The notes: a model not told the origin generated them from the sequence alone. A stretch of 64,000 bases of DNA from Acestrorhynchus altus (GCA_034509495.1 CM067511.1:32071963-32135962), one strand, 5' to 3'. Counted from the first letter of the stretch, positions 29,362 through 45,100 are shown. Numbers and translations: made by a program.

Positions 29362-31485
29362 TGCTAAAGATTAGAAAGACAGATGAGATGAGCTAAAGAT
29401 ATCATTAGAAGCAGTTTGGGGCAGAGCGTCTAATAGGTGATGGAATGAACTCACGCTCCAGACCTGCTGCAGGACACCACAGTGGTGGACTGGTGTTAGG
29501 TAGGTTATGTCTCACCCTGCTGAAATAAACACATTCCATTAGCTTTATTAGGAGTCTCTGGCAGACAGACAGGGAGGAAGGCTGGCAGGCAGGCAGACAG
29601 GTAAACTGGCAGGCAGGCGGGTGGGAAGGCGGCGGGCAGGCAGGCATTAGTCTTAATCAAAAATGTATTTCCTCCTATAATTTATTGCATTTTTTTTGCT
29701 TAAAAGGTTAACAAAACACCTGTATCTCAGATGTCTCGTTGGACATTGATCATCCAGTGTGTTTTTGAGTTTAAAGTGCAAACGTTTTAATTTTTCGCAA
29801 TGATTAGATGGACAAGGGAGGGGACAGAGTCCAAATAAAATCAGAAAAACAACCAAAATATATATATATTTGTGTTTGTATCAGTATTATCCCTTCTCAG
29901 GACTTTTATTCTGGAATAAAAGCCCCACCCCCTCTCTCTGATCACTGAGTCTGTATGCAGGTTGAGCATCAGCCCCGCCCCCTCTCTCTGATCAGTCAGA
30001 GTCTGTGTGCAGGTTGAGCATCAGCCCCGTCTCCTCTCTCTGATCAGTCAGAGTCTGTGTGCAGGTTGAGCATCAGCCCCGCCCCCTCTCTCTGATCAGT
30101 CAGAGCCTGTATGTAAACAACCAGTAAGTTGTAGTGTGTTATGACGTGTGTATCATGTCTCTAGGTTACTCTGATCCTGGGTTACAAAGCTTAGAAAACG
30201 GCATGTAACTGCCTGCATAGTGCGGATGTTGGGTTCTAAGGGTTGACTGCACTCTTTTTATCTAGCTTTAGAACATCTGATCACATTTAAAGTCATATTT
30301 ATGCAGAAAATTGTAAAGGGTTCACAAACGTTCTAGCAGTTCGACGCCTTTAATAATAAAAAAGGAAGCTAGTAGCCGGAGACGTATTGTTTACAGCCGT
30401 GCTTTCCTGTGAAGTGGTTGAGAACGTGGCATTGTGTTTACTGTATCTGTAAACAGAAGGAGTTTGTAATTGGATGCACTTCATGTCTCGGTATAATTAC
30501 TTTGTTGAAGTGTCTCTCGAGGTCATTTCCTGTGCATATCCACTTCCCTGTACTGGCTGGAATATTGAGAAGGCAGTGTGATTTCTATTTTAGTTCACAG
30601 CGAAACGACGGCAGTTCATTTGAAGAAACGTCAGTTTGTTGGATGCGGTTGGCCGTCAGCGCCGCTGTAGTCGGACTACACCGTCACATTAAACACACTG
30701 TGTTAAATCTCTCTTTCTCCAGGCTACAGTGAAGGATGGGATGTGTGTGCTCAGCTGGGTCAGTGCGAGACCTACACCCGGCTGTCGTCCCGTCAGGAGC
30801 TGATGGCATTCGCTCTGACTCACTGCCCTCCCGCCAACATCCAGAGCCTTCTGGCGGCCTCCAGCTCTCTGCAGACACAGGTGTGTTTATCTCACGACAG
30901 CAGTGTGTGTAGGAGTGGGCTTTTCACACCAGTGTAGGACCAATGTGGATTCCCCTGCTCACCATTAACAACACCGTCAGAAGAGGAGCTGTGGAACTGG
31001 ATTCAGATCAACATCTAACTAGATAGACTCCATTAACAGCAGCAGCACAGATTTGCAAAACTCCAAATCTGGTTATGAGAAAGCAGATTTCTTCAAAATC
31101 ACCACCAACAAACACAAGTCCGTTCTTCTCTCATCAGAGAAGAGGACTAGTGTAGAAATTCACTCCATTAGAACAGAAATACAGTAAAGAGGAAGAAGAA
31201 TTCCTCATTCTGAAGAATGTAAGATGTTCTGAGCTGGTCTGAAGAACAAAGCTTGGTTGATTTCTCCTGGACGCCCCAGTCAGCGCCTGGATGTGTTCAA
31301 TTCCATCATCAGCACATCTGATTCACCATCACTAAGCACTGGTTTACCAAAGCAGGTGTTGATAGACTATAAATAACACTACACGTCCATGAGGAGAACT
31401 TTGGAGATGTTTAATGAAGACAGTGATGGAAAATCTCGACTTTGTGTAGGAACGTTATTAGTGTTTATTCTAATATTAGAATAAT

Positions 31486-31562
<77 letters not shown>

Positions 31563-33046
31563 CACCCTGTACACCACAGATTTCCAGTATAGGTCAGACC
31601 TCCATCACCTTCAGAAATGTTCTGATGGCTCAGCGGTGTTCGGGTACATTAGGGATGCCTGCAGCTTCATTGCAGGGCCTTTGTGCCTTGTTGCTCAGAG
31701 CTTTCTTCTACAGGCTTCCAGTGAACACAATGTAGGTGCAGATACGCTGAACGGAGGCCAGGTTGGTGAACCTCCTCTCGCAGCCCTGATTTTGCTGCAG
31801 AAAAGCGCTCGATCCTGTTTCTCACGTTCTCTTTGTGTAGCTGCATTCTTTCATAAAACGAGGCCCTGCTGTGAAGCCTTTCTGCTTCTAAAATGGGACT
31901 CCTGAAGAATGCCTGAACTCAGTCTTTCTTTATTCTTCTCAGTCATGCTGTCCTCCTCATCTTTTCTTCCCCTGCCTGCGTGCACATTTGAACACGGGAT
32001 CGTGGCGGTGTGCTTCCAGCCGTGTGCCAAAGCACGCTTTTCATAACTTTAAAAAAAATATATAGAAAAGGAAACTATCAGCACTATCGTTAATATTTAA
32101 TTATACCATAGAAGGGCTTCAAAAATCAGACTGACTATAAGAGGACGGGCTGAGCATTCTAACCATTTATTTATAGTCTGTGTATATATACATTTATATA
32201 TACATACAGTATGTATAATATAACTCAGGATCAGAGTAACCTACAGACAGCACAAGACTTCAATCTGCATACAGACTCTGACTGATCAGAGAGAGGGGGC
32301 GGGGCTGATGCTCAACCTGCATACAGACTCTGACTGATCAGAGAGAGGGGGCGGGGCTGATGCTCAGCCTGCATACAGACTCTGACTGATCAGAGAGAGG
32401 GGGCGGGGCTGATGACATCACTGATTCAGATATTGGATTTTAGAGGAGAATGAGAAGAAAATGCGCTCTTTCCTTGCTCACAGTGTTCAAATTTCAGAAT
32501 AAAAGTCCTGAGAAGGAATTATCCTGGACTTTTAGGTTGCTTTTTATTTTATTTGGACCACTGTTTTTTTTTTTATATCGTCTATTCAAAAATAATTGTG
32601 TTTATTGCATTTTCTCTCATATAAAGTGTTTTTTAGTCCTTATAAGCGTGTGTTTTAAATGCTAAGCCTGTCAGGTGACAGAAAACATCCCCCAACCAAA
32701 GTTTTCGGAATTGACTTTCTCTCGGGTATTTTATTGGCTCCACACATCCACGTCCACACTTGTCTTTCAGTAAGACAGCATGGCTTCTCTGCACTTTCCC
32801 CCTCGTGCCGACTTCTACGCTAAAAGCGAAAACTGCGACACTGGAGAAATTGTGTGTCTGAAAGCTGTGTTTCTTTTTCTGTGTTTGTGAACAGGTTCTG
32901 TACCAGGCGGTGAATTACGAGATCGACCCCTCTCAAACCAAGGCGGTGGGCGAAGATACAGATCAGGTAGCGGTCAACAATTGTTTACACACTTTGTTAC
33001 TGTTTGAGAAGTGTGTGTGAGCTATGTTTTTAATATTGCATCTGTG

Positions 33047-33124
<78 letters not shown>

Positions 33125-33721
33125 CAACGTCTCGTGGTTCTCTGTGGGTTAAACAGGCTATAAAGCATTTGCTGCATTTTTCATACGCTTTAAACGCGAT
33201 GGCCTTCGAGCTCCTCGGCTGGCAGTGGCTCACTGTTAAGAGTGTGTTTAAACATTCATGTGTGTGGTCTGTGTGTCAGAGAGTGAGTGTGGCTTTGAGA
33301 CACATGTCTACGTACTGTTTGTTGGTTCAATCAGAAGCTCGTGGTAAATGAACTTACGTAACTTATGAAACGCACCAATTTTTGATGTAAAAAAAGGATG
33401 TGAGTGGGTCGGTGGTCTGGCGCTGTGATCCGAGGATCACAGGTTCGAGTCCCAGGTCATGCTGGTTGCCATCAGCAGCCGAATTCTGAGAGAGCAGGAT
33501 TGGACGTTCCGTCTCTGGGTGGGTAGAGGGCACGCTTTCCCCACGTATCACCCAGTACGATGCTGGTCGGCACAGGCGTCTGTGAGCTGCGGACCCGGAG
33601 CTTTTCTTTTGAAGACATTGACCCAGTCCACCCAGTCCACCCCAGCTGCACACACAGCTTGCTTGGTCATTGTAGAGACGTATTATCATTAGAATAGGAC
33701 TCTCTGGGGCCGACAGACATG

Positions 33722-33776
<55 letters not shown>

Positions 33777-35044
33777 CATATGAGCTTTAACGCTGTGTGT
33801 TTGTAACAGACTGCTGTAGGTGTTAGTGGAGTGTCTCTGGGAGGTGCTCAGCCTGCAGCTCTATTCCAGAGGACCACTGCCCGCACCATGGAGGTCTTGA
33901 CCAGCACCACGCTGACCACTAAGGCTGTTCTAACTGCTGTCAGTGACTCACACTGGTGGAGGGAGTCTATAAACTACCTCCGTCCACTGCATGTAAGACG
34001 CACACGAACACACACACTAAACAAACACAGCTGATTCACAGACAGTTGAACATCTCCGAAGTCTAGCATGAACCAGTGACCTCTCCTCTGCTCGGTCTGT
34101 GGGAACGAAAGCTGTGAAGTGTCCTGAGCTGTAGTGAAACATTAGTGGACGATAGTGAGGTTTGTGGACGTCATGTAATTGCTTGACGAGCTTTTTGTCT
34201 CTCTTCAGGGTCAAGGGTTGGATTCAAACCGCGCTGGAGCGGTGGAGAACACCCTCATGGAGAAGCAGGGATGCACCCCTTTCTATGAGGACTTGCTGGA
34301 GGACCCCTACGTCAGTCCAGTTAGTCTCTCTTTTTGTGTTCCTTGGAAAGACCACAACGGTGGAATGTGTAAAAAAAACTTTTCAGATTCTTGAAAGTGA
34401 CCTAGCAGTCGTGGTCTGGTGTTTAGGGAACAGCCTTGTGACCTGGAAGGTGGCCGGTTCGAATCCCTGAACTGGCAGGACATGACTGAAGTGCAAGACA
34501 CTGAACTCCCCAGCTCCCAGGGCTGCCCACCGCTCCGGGCACGTGTGCTCACTGCCCTCTGGTGTGTGAAATCACTAGTGTGTATGTGTGTATCACTGTG
34601 TGAGGACGGGTTAAATGCAGAGGATTAATTCCCGTGTGTGCAAAACACAGTGGGTTAAAAAACTACAATTACAATTACAGCTTTACATGCTCTTGTCATT
34701 TCATCTCCAGAGGCTTGGGAATGGGGACCGGATTGGGACAGTGATAAAAAGCCGTGTTATTCCTGGGCTTTTCTTGTTCCAGATCTTTGCTCATTTTAAG
34801 TTCATTACATATCAGGTTTAAATGAGATGTGAAACATTATTGTGAAGATTAAGCAACTTCATCATTTTTTTAATTGGTTCTGCTTGCTGGAGGGGGTGTG
34901 TCATTTATTTAGGATCAATTAGAGGCACTGGATGATGTCCAACCCTCTAGTACTCTCCCCCATCACGTACATTGCTCCCGACACTAGCCGGGTGAGGACG
35001 AGCACGTCTCCTGGGCAGCCAACGCCATCGTAGGATCTTTGCTG

Positions 35045-35088
<44 letters not shown>

Positions 35089-35915
35089 CAGCTCGAGGAT
35101 GTCTATGCCACATATGATTACATCCCTCAGGAAGGCTTTGCGGAAGTTCTGCTCCGCACCGGCAAGCTTGCCGAGACCAAGAGTGAGGGTCAGCATCTCT
35201 TCCCTGCGACGGAAGGTAACGAGTTCTTTCCTCGATTAAGGACGTCAGAATCTGTTGTTCCTGCTTTTATCTCCTACCGACGCATCGTATTCGGGAGTCA
35301 GTCAGTCCAGCTCGTCATGGTTACAGCTGGTATGAAATGCAGCTACAAGGCTCCTGATTGGTAGCAGGAAAAGGGAGATTTTTACTCCTGTACTGGTGTC
35401 ACTGGTGTTGCTGGGTTTTTTTCAAGCTTTGCATGGTTCAGCTCCGAGTTGCGTTTCCGACCTCCGACCGTACGGTCAGACTGCAGGACGTAACTATAAC
35501 GAAGTTACTGAATCTGGAACCTATCTTTCGTGAGGATCCGAGTCATCCCGACCCCGTGACCTTCCCTTTAATGAGAATGGCTGTAGCTGCTGCCTTCATT
35601 AGCCGTGTCTGCGGCCGGTGGTCCGAGTGTTTAACCCGAGGGGGCCGCTGTTGCTCTTCGCCGTCCGTCTGGGTCAGACGCGGCCGTTCTCCGGCCTTGT
35701 GTGTCTGGAAGAGTTACGTCATATTGATTAATTAATGTGTGCTCACGACGAGTCGACCGCGGTAAATAACGCGTCCCCTCCTGATACAAGAGAGATCACG
35801 ACTGGACAAAATATCAGCCCCGCTCTCCACAAGATGGACGAGCAGAACGAGGGAATCAATGCATGAAAGAGAAGAAAGAAGTTTGGTGTGAGAATGGAAA
35901 TGGTGTCAAACAGCA

Positions 35916-35971
<56 letters not shown>

Positions 35972-36226
35972 TCTCTCTCTCGTGGTCTTTCTCTCTTCTT
36001 TCTCTTTTCTCTTCTTTATTTATTGTCTCTCCAGTCTCTCACTCTTGTCTGCCTCCCCGCCTCCTTTTTGGTTTTCTCTCCACCCCTTCTCTCTCTCTTT
36101 CTGTTTCTCTCTTCTCTCTTCCCTTTCTCACTGTTCTTCGTCTTTTCTCTCTCTTCCTATGGTCTTTCTTTTTTTCTCTCCCATCTTTCTTGTGCTCTTC
36201 TTTGTCACTGCTCTCTCTAACATCTG

Positions 36227-36267
<41 letters not shown>

Positions 36268-36460
36268 CTGCATCCATCGTTAGTAGTACGGAGTGACCTC
36301 TGTGTGGAAGATGAGCTTGTTCTTGGCTGATAAAACCGAATGAATGGCTGGAGAGTTAAAACACACTTCCTGTTTATATGCAGACGCCGGAGCTCCTGCT
36401 GTAGATCTTTATCTGCATGATATATATTGAAGCACGGCTTCTGTTATCTTTGTGACCGTA

Positions 36461-36519
<59 letters not shown>

Positions 36520-39150
36520 ATGCGAGAGGCTTGCTTAATGCCAAGCTCCTCACGAGTGCTCCCATAGTTGTTCTGAGTGGTCGTGTGATGACCCCCGAGT
36601 CTTGTATGGTCCTGTTGCAGGTCAGGAAACCCTGTTTTCTACCACCGACCTGCTGAAAAGTGCCACTGTTGGTCGTCTTCGTTCCGTTTGTCTCCACAAA
36701 GCCCCTCAGAACAGCCCGCTCTGCTCTCGCGTGCCGGCGTGTGGTCTGCAGTGTGTGTAAGCGGTGTGTTTTCAGTGCAGATGTGTCAGTAGGAGCTGTC
36801 AGGCTGTCTGAGGCCGTCCCACCGCTGAAGCACAGGAGAACTTAACCAACTCTGGCGCTTTTCCAGCCCATCTCACACGCGTTTCTCTCCGCTTTTGTTG
36901 TTCCTGATTAGAGTGAGCCGTTGCCGCTGGTGACACATGAAACAGTCCTAATACACCAGCAGCCCGGAATCGCTGACAGTATATCACCGGGCATTAGGGG
37001 GCTTCGAGGAGCAGTGGTGACGAGGGGCTGACATGTACACAGACCCGACCTGTTGATCTTCCCAGTGTCTGAGTGTTTATGTTTACTGTTGACGCTGTTT
37101 GGTTGTATAAGATTTGTTCCTTTATAATACAAACATCTGATCTTCACTGTAACTAAACTGAGAGAAGATGATCTTACTGAAGACGTACAACTGAAGAAAT
37201 GTCTCTTAAACATCATTAAGAAAATGCAATTTCTGCCTGAATGTCCTAATAGCTGTTTCTCCTCCTTTGTCTGAAATAATGTCAGTGAGATGTTTCTAGA
37301 ACCGTCTACCGTCTCTGACATCGACTGGAACAAAGACGTTCCCACTCCTCCGTGCGGAATTCTTTCAGCTCTGTGACGTTCCAGCGTCAGTCTTTGTACG
37401 GACGCTCTTCCGTTCTCCTCAAACCCCCTCTGATACAATAAAGATCTCATAGTGGTTTCTATGATGGAGAGAGCTCCACACCCTGCTGCAGCAGAGCAGC
37501 TCCAAACCATCACACTCCCACCACCATGTTCACAGCCGCTTCTTCTGCTCAAATGCTGTGTTTGATTTGTGCCAAACATGTCTTCTGTTACTGTGTCCAA
37601 ATAATTCAACTTTGGATTCATCTGTCCAAAGCACATTGTTCCAGAAGTCCTGCTTTTTGCTAGATGTTCTGTGGAGAACTTGGTTTGGTCTGTTTCTGAT
37701 GGTAGAAGCTGCACTTTGACATCAACTGTGGTGAGAGCTTCCTGTAGGTCCTGTGATGAACATTGTAGGATTGTTGGATCTTCTTTACTCATCTTGTGGT
37801 TCTGCTCTTGGGCTGAACTTGCCAGGACGAGGACAGTCTGATCTGGTCATGTTGGTCGTTGTTTTAGTTGTTGTAAATGATGTCGAAATCCCTGACCAGA
37901 GGCATCTTGCATCTACAACCTTCTTTCTGAAGGCCTCAGAGAGCTCTCTGGATCTGGCCACGGTGATCCCACTTCCACTCAATCGAACTAATGTGTGAGG
38001 CCTAAATCAGGCAGCCTCCTCCGAAGTAATGTCTAATAATGTTTAACAAATGATGTTTAACAGACATTTGAACAGGACGGGTAAACAGCTGGATCTCTCT
38101 GACCGCGTTCTCCACCGCCGTCGTAAAACGTGTTCATCATCGTTCTCGTTTGTGCTCGTTCCTTTCTCTCTCCGTCTGATTTAGGAGTGTGGTGTGATTA
38201 ACGACGGTGCTCGTTTTCAGGTAATACGTCTAAAATATTCATGTCTCTCGCTTTCTCTCCACCTTCTCTCTCTCTCCATCCATCACCCCTCAGTTCTGCT
38301 CCAGCTGGCGAGCGACGCCTTTCCCCGGGACACGACGCTGGCTCTGGCGTACTTGCTCGCTCTTCCCCAGGTACGTCTACCAGCCGTCTTTTCAGAATGT
38401 ACAGTACGTGGGCCTTTGAGAACACGAGTTCCCCGTGTTCCCCCTGTCTCTCTCTCTCCCTCCCTCTCTCTCTCTCATCCTCTTCTTTTCATGCTCGAAG
38501 TGTGAGCTGGTCTTAAGCCATGTTTCCAGCGACTGAGGCGGATTTGGTATTTTTTTAAAAGAGGAAAATAAACATAAAAGGGAAATGTTAAAAGAGCCAC
38601 TTTAATTCCGCAGAGTGTTCCCGTTCGCCGCAGGCGGACAAGTGCATTAACTCGGGATTGGGGCTGTTTACTTCCTTTCCCGTCTCCTGAATAGCAGCCT
38701 CAGCTGAACTGCGCTCGGCGCCACTGATTCAGCCTCTGGATTATCAGGATATACTCTTCATCCCACAGCTGATGGTCCAAATGTGGGATTTCTCCTTCTC
38801 CGTCTCCCTCCATTCACCGAGACAAAGAGTGAGACTCCTGTTTGGGGATTCAGTGCTGGATGCTCTCGCCTCAATTCTCTGCTTGTCTTAGATATTCTTC
38901 TCTCATCTCTATTTGTCTCACCTCTCCACAATGTCTTCTGGTCACTCCTTGTCTTACCTCCTACTGTCTCGTGTCTTGTTAGCTTTCCTTCTTCTCATTC
39001 TGTTTTTGTCTCTTCTTGCCTCATCCTTCTCTTCTCCTTTTCTTCTCCTTCTCTCACCTCCCTTCCGTGATCTTCACCCTTATTCTGTCCTTTTCTTTGG
39101 CACTGTAGGTCTTTTAAAGACAGTTGCCCACATTGAGAGAAGAATTCTCT

Positions 39151-39197
<47 letters not shown>

Positions 39198-42100
39198 GTT
39201 CTGGATGCCAACTCTTGTTTTGAGAAGCAGCCCCCCTCGGCCTTGTCTCTGCAGCTCGCTGCCTATTACTACTCCCTCCAGATCCACTCTCGCCTGACGC
39301 CCTGCTTCAAGGACAAGTGCAGCGCCCTCTACAGGGTACGCAAGAAATTGTTACCTCTCTCTCTCTCTCTCTGGCTGATTAACTGTGTTGGCAGGCTGTA
39401 GTTGATTGGATCGGCTTGTAAACACTGGGTGTGAATTGGGAAATTTGTGTTTCACACAATCCAACTTGGACGAGTAGAGAATTAAACACACGTTCTCTGG
39501 GAGCTGACGACGTTGACGGTGTTGTGTCAACAATAACCCATTATAAACAGCGTGGGCTTCGTCAACAGCACCGACTGCTGCCTCGACTCTTTGTGTGAAA
39601 GCTACTTTTGACTCTCTTTGACGTGGCCTCGACCTTTACGTCACAACTGAGTGAGAATGGATTTGAAACTCTTGGCAGATGCTGAACACAAGCCATTATC
39701 TGTCTGCGGGTTCGGGTTCTGTGGAGGTCGTGGATCAGATGCCTTTGTTTATTTGCTCGTCATGTTTAATTGCCAGGTTGTGAAATGGAGAAAAGCTTGG
39801 TGTCAAACCTGCTCTTCGGTGTATCAATCAGCGCCGTTGGTGTTTGTGTGTCTGATCATAGATCTCATCATCGTTACCTTCTTCTAATTACACATGAACA
39901 GCTCGCAGCGATCAACCCTAACATTATGAAAGATGTTTCTGCACTCTTTCTATATCTCATCCGTTCTTCTCACCTCACCTCATCTCTCCTCCTCGTCTCA
40001 TCCCTCCGTATCTCATCTCTTATTCTCTTCTCGTCTCATCTCTCCATATCTCCTCTCCTTCTCGTCACATCCGGCCTTATGTCATATCTGCTTCTCGTCT
40101 AATCCCTCCTTCTCTTATTCTCATCTCATCTTTCTGTCTCATCTCTCTTCATCTCTTCTATTCTACTTGTCTCATGTTTCCTCGTCTCATTGTCTCTTGG
40201 GTGATCTCTTCTAGTCTTCTCCTTCTTTCTGTCTCATGTTATTCGCTTCTTTCTTTCTTTCTTCCTCTCTCTCTCTCACTCTCTCGTTTTTTTTCTGCAT
40301 TCTTTCTTTCTCCAAAACACTTCACCCCACTGTCTAACGTCTCTCTCATTTGTCTCTCTGCCTCTCACTCCAGTTCTTTGTCCCTCTCTAGTCCTCCTCT
40401 CCTCCAGCAGCCCGTCCCTGTGTGTGGACTGGTGAGTGCTGGAGTGTCCTTTAAAGAGTGAGAGTGTAATGAGCTCGTTAGCGAGGCCCTCCACACCACG
40501 CTGTGTTCTGTGACTCTTCTGGACACCGGCCTTTCAGAGCCTCTTATCGTTAACCTCCTGTAGTGTGAACAGCGGTGCTGATGCTGAGCGAGGGAGGATG
40601 TAGCATCATTATCTCCTGAAGCTTCGTAAACATGCCATCTGGGTTTGGAGGAGCACAACAGTACACAGGTAAGGTGTCGTTGAGGTTTGTCCAAGCTCGG
40701 AAGGCCTGACCGGACAGCTGAGCCGTAATCAATAATGGCTTTCTCTCCATCTCTCACTCCACCGGTACCTCTCAGCATCTCACTTTTTCTTCTTGTCTTC
40801 AGCCTCCTTCTTCCCTAATCTGTTTATCCTCGCTGTGCCTCTCTCCATTTAAACCTCCCCGTCCTGCTTCTGGCTTTCTTTGTATCTGCGCTCCACTCTT
40901 CCCCTCGCCTGCTGTTTATCCGTTCTTTTTCCCCTCCGTCGACTCTTCATTTTTCTAACCAGGTCTCTAAATCCTCTCCTCCTCGCTCTTATTGGGATCA
41001 CAGTGTGTGTGTGTGTGTGTGTGAGTGTGTGTGTTGTTCCTGAAAACGAACGCCTCCGTAAAACGCGTGGAGAGCTTTTGCCTGCGGTTGTGTCGGCCCG
41101 TGCCCGGATCTTCGCATTGCAAATGAAGCCAGGCAACAATCTCGTTCCCTCTGAATCCGAAGTGCGTAATTATCCCTCTGCGTGCTCCTCTTGTACTGTG
41201 ACACCCCACTAACAGCGAGCGACCGCTTTGTTAATGTTGCTTTTTGTACGAGCGGAGGTGTCTGTGCTGGAATCTTCTCCGTTCGCGGCCGTTCCCTGTT
41301 GTTTGGTGCCGCGGGGGTTTTTTGCACTTCAGCGATTTCCTTTGACCTCCATTCCTGTAATTAGTTCATTATTCAGTTGATGGACAGTTAGTTAACACCC
41401 TAAACTGCAAAGGCCTGTCTTCTCGTCCCCTCATGAATATGGCGAGTACAAGGTGTCAGACCTTGATAAGCAAATCAGATCTGAGATGGGTAACGAGCTC
41501 TAATTATGAGCCGTCATCTGAACCACATTTCCAGGGCTGTATAAATTCTTAGACTCATATTCTGTACTAACACTCGTCAGACAGAATAGATTCCCAAAAG
41601 TCAGGCGAAGAGAACTGCTGAATGGTACAATGCAACGCCACTTCCAGGATCGAAAACCTCGGAGAACTGCTCATATGCTGGTAAGACAGGCAAAGCCAGC
41701 CCCCTTTGGCCGGGAGCTGCACAGTGACAAAGTGGTCAGTTTTTCTTGGGCTGCCCTCTAGTGGAAGCCTATATAGACCTACCAAAGTTAGGACCCCCTC
41801 TGTCCTAATAGCTGGTGTCTCCTTGTTTGTCTGAAATAATGCCAGTGAGATGTTTCTAGCGTCTCTGACATCGACTGGAAGAGAGACGTTCCCACTCCTC
41901 CATGCGGAATTCTTTCAGCTCTGTGATGTTTCAGCGTCAGTCTTTGTACGGACCCTCTTCCGTTCTCCTCAAACCCCCTCTGATACAATAAAGATCTCAT
42001 AGTGGTTTCTATGATGGAGAGATCTCCACACCCTGCTGCAGCAGAGCAGCCCCAAACCATCACACCTCCACCACCATGTTCACAGCTGCTATGAGTTTCA

Positions 42101-45100
42101 TACAAAGTCTTCTGTTAATGTGGCCAAATAATTTAACATTGGATTCATCTGTCCAGAGCCTGCGTGTAGTAGTCCAGTGATGTCCAGTTTCTGAAGTCCT
42201 TAGAAAGCTCTTCAGATCTGGCCACGGTGATCCCACTCACTTCAACAATCAAGAGGGAACCAAACTAATGTCTGAGGTTTAAATAAGAGTCTAGTTTTTC
42301 TTCAGTTGTATGTGTTTAGTTAAATTTTTCTGCCCGTCACTCATTTTTCATTTTCTTTCTCCTAATATGCTCCTGCTCTCCTTAACGGAGTCGTGATGGA
42401 TAATTACGGTCTTTGTATCGGCCAGGGTCGGTGCACGGTGTGGGTTAACCTGTGATGCAGCCCCAGCACTGACGTTCTTCATGACTCAACAGTTTTCCCA
42501 TCATTTTTATTGATGGATGGCTTTGTCTGAGCAAAGGACAGAGTCTGCTTTCGTCACTTGTGTCCTGCTAGTCTGGACTCATCAATAACCCACTCCTCTG
42601 TCCTTTCAAACTGAAAGCTTTTGAATGCTGCCTAATTCCGATGGCAGGGACGCACGGCTGCCTGTTTAGAGGCCGTGTTGTTGCTACAGGATCAGTTGAT
42701 CCATGCAAAACCGCCCTCTCCCTCTCTCTCTCTCTCGCTCTTTGCGTCTCACTCTCTGCCTCAACCGCGAGGAGTGGGAGAGAATCAAAATGCTGTTTAG
42801 CATAATTGCCGGCGTACGCGTGGAGCAGTTCTCTCACACTCGACTGAATACGGAGATTGAGATTCCCTGCCAACCATTTATCATGGCCTGCAGCGAACAG
42901 CATCACACACATATGGAAAAGGTGTTCTGTTGCAGTTCTGATGATTGCCACAGGTGGCGACGTGGGGATTCTCCCCGTGCGCCTGGTTTAGGACACGCCC
43001 CATTTTTCTCTACCATATTACGCTCATGTGACACTGACATGGTGGTGGTGTGTTGGGGTGTGTTGCGCTGGTACGAGTGGATCAGACACAGCAGTGGTGC
43101 TGGAGGGTTTAAACCCTGTGTCCACTCACTGTCCACTCTATTAGACACTCCTACCGAGTGTCTCCACCTTGTAGATGTCAGAAGGTGGGAAAGGGAACTC
43201 CCCTCCGAGCTCAGAAATGCAGAAATGCTGCAGAAATGGTTGTCTTTCTGTAAGGTTCTCTTCTCTCCACAGAGTGATGTTGGAACTCAGTCAGGGAGGT
43301 GTCCAAGAACTGAATGGTCACTCTGTCAAAGGCCCTCCTCCCACGGTCACTCAGTTTGTCTGGGCAGCTCTAAGAAGTGTCCTGGTGGTTCCAAACTTCT
43401 TCCATTTCCATGGAGGCCACTGTGCTCATTGAGATCTTCAGTGCAGCAGAAATGTGTCTGAACCTTCTCCAGCTCTCTGTTTTGGACTCATTTCTTTCTC
43501 CGTGCTCCTTCCCTTCACATTGGCAGAGGTTAAAGTTGGACTCACAACAGTCACTGACGGTGTTGGTCCTCACCTGCTGCAGTTGTCTGTCTGGTCAGTA
43601 TGTGGTTGTTTGTGCCGTGTTGGTACCTGCTGGTTTCCTTCTATTTCAGCGTGAGTTCCTGTCTTGGCTACACTCCAGTGCAACGGTGCTGATCGATGGT
43701 CCTTTTTTAGAATTGCTATTTCAGTATTTTTGGATTGTAGGCCTGAATGCTTCTAACGTCTCGCTGCCATTGTAATTATTTTAATTTCGTTTAGAGCCTG
43801 GCGTGGGCCTGTGGTCCTTCATCATGCTTCTTGACATACTCATTTCTCCAGTCTAGTCCTCAACAGATGCTTTTTACATACTAATTTGATTCTAAGTGGT
43901 TTAATGATACGTTTAAAGAGTGACACAAACTGCTTTTATTGCATTAACGGTCGAAACACACAGTGGAGAGCAGAGACGTCCCGCTTTCTGTCTTAAGTGA
44001 CACTTAAGGCTGGTTCATGCCGTACTGGATCATACCTAGTGTGGACGGGGCCATGGTACGTCGCGTGGGAGCGTACCACCCGGAACCAAAACGACTAGGC
44101 CGGTCCGTGTGGTGAGGCATCACTCCTCGATCGATTACGGTTGTTTTTCGGACGTACGTTGCCACTGCGTTCAGTCGGCTTCAGCATCCGTCGCTGTGTT
44201 TAGAACGGGGTCCGCGTTTTAATAGCATGACGACGTCATAAAAATGTAATTCACGTAATAAATGCGTTGTAACGTCACCGTCTCGCGCTTAAATATGCAA
44301 ATTCCTTTACACATAAAGACTGGGATTAAATTCAGCGTCCAGTTTTGTGCTCGGACAGCTTGGCGCTACAGTGCGCGGTTGCCAACGACAGCGGTGCAAG
44401 AGGCGTGAACATGGATCCATGCAGACAGTCCGGCACTACGGCAAGCTCACTGTGTCCGTGTGAACCGGCCTTTACTACAGTATGTACAGTCTTGTTTTCA
44501 TTAATGCTTGTGCACAAATCTGCCCACAAATATGCTAATAATTATGATCAGACTGGTCATTAACGAAGTCCCTGTCACACAGTAACCAAAGGACACATTA
44601 CTTTTCATGGTATCGATAAAATACTCGATAAAATACCCCCATTTCAATGCACCACAGATGATTTATTGGGAGGCTTTTCACGAGGGGCCACTGATCTATT
44701 GCTTGGTCAGGAATATAGGTCAGTATTGGCTGCAGTTAAACCAGGGCTTATGGAGTCTTAAGTGATTGTTCCTTTGGGGATCCCAGTATAAATCTCTCTC
44801 TGTTGACCCCCTCACACGTAAACGGGCTGAACCGCCGAGTCCGAACCGTCAGCGGAGCCGTAGCTTTAACGTAACCCCTCGTATTTGTTTACTAGTGAAT
44901 CTCAAACAGGTTTCTGATGGTTAAATAAAAAAATAAACAGCTCTATATTTTATACTCATTACATTTAAAGTGATTTCTGGTTTTCATGAGCTGTTCTGGT
45001 CCTAAACTCCTGACTATGAGGGGTTTAAACACTCCAGCAGCACTGCTGTGTCCGATCCACCTGTACCAGCCCAACACACTAACACACCACCACCATGTCA

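Noticed and set aside
33440..33470. A tRNA gene, because of a good B box (ggttcgagtcc)
   Set aside because: There is no cloverleaf or proper A box, and the following body recurs at other loci; it is a SINE. The same applies at 34450 and 2715.
36908..37792. A 294-codon minus-strand frame as an intact gene
   Set aside because: The first two thirds are a deleted Tc1 transposase and the rest reads through intron sequence; catalytic parts are missing.
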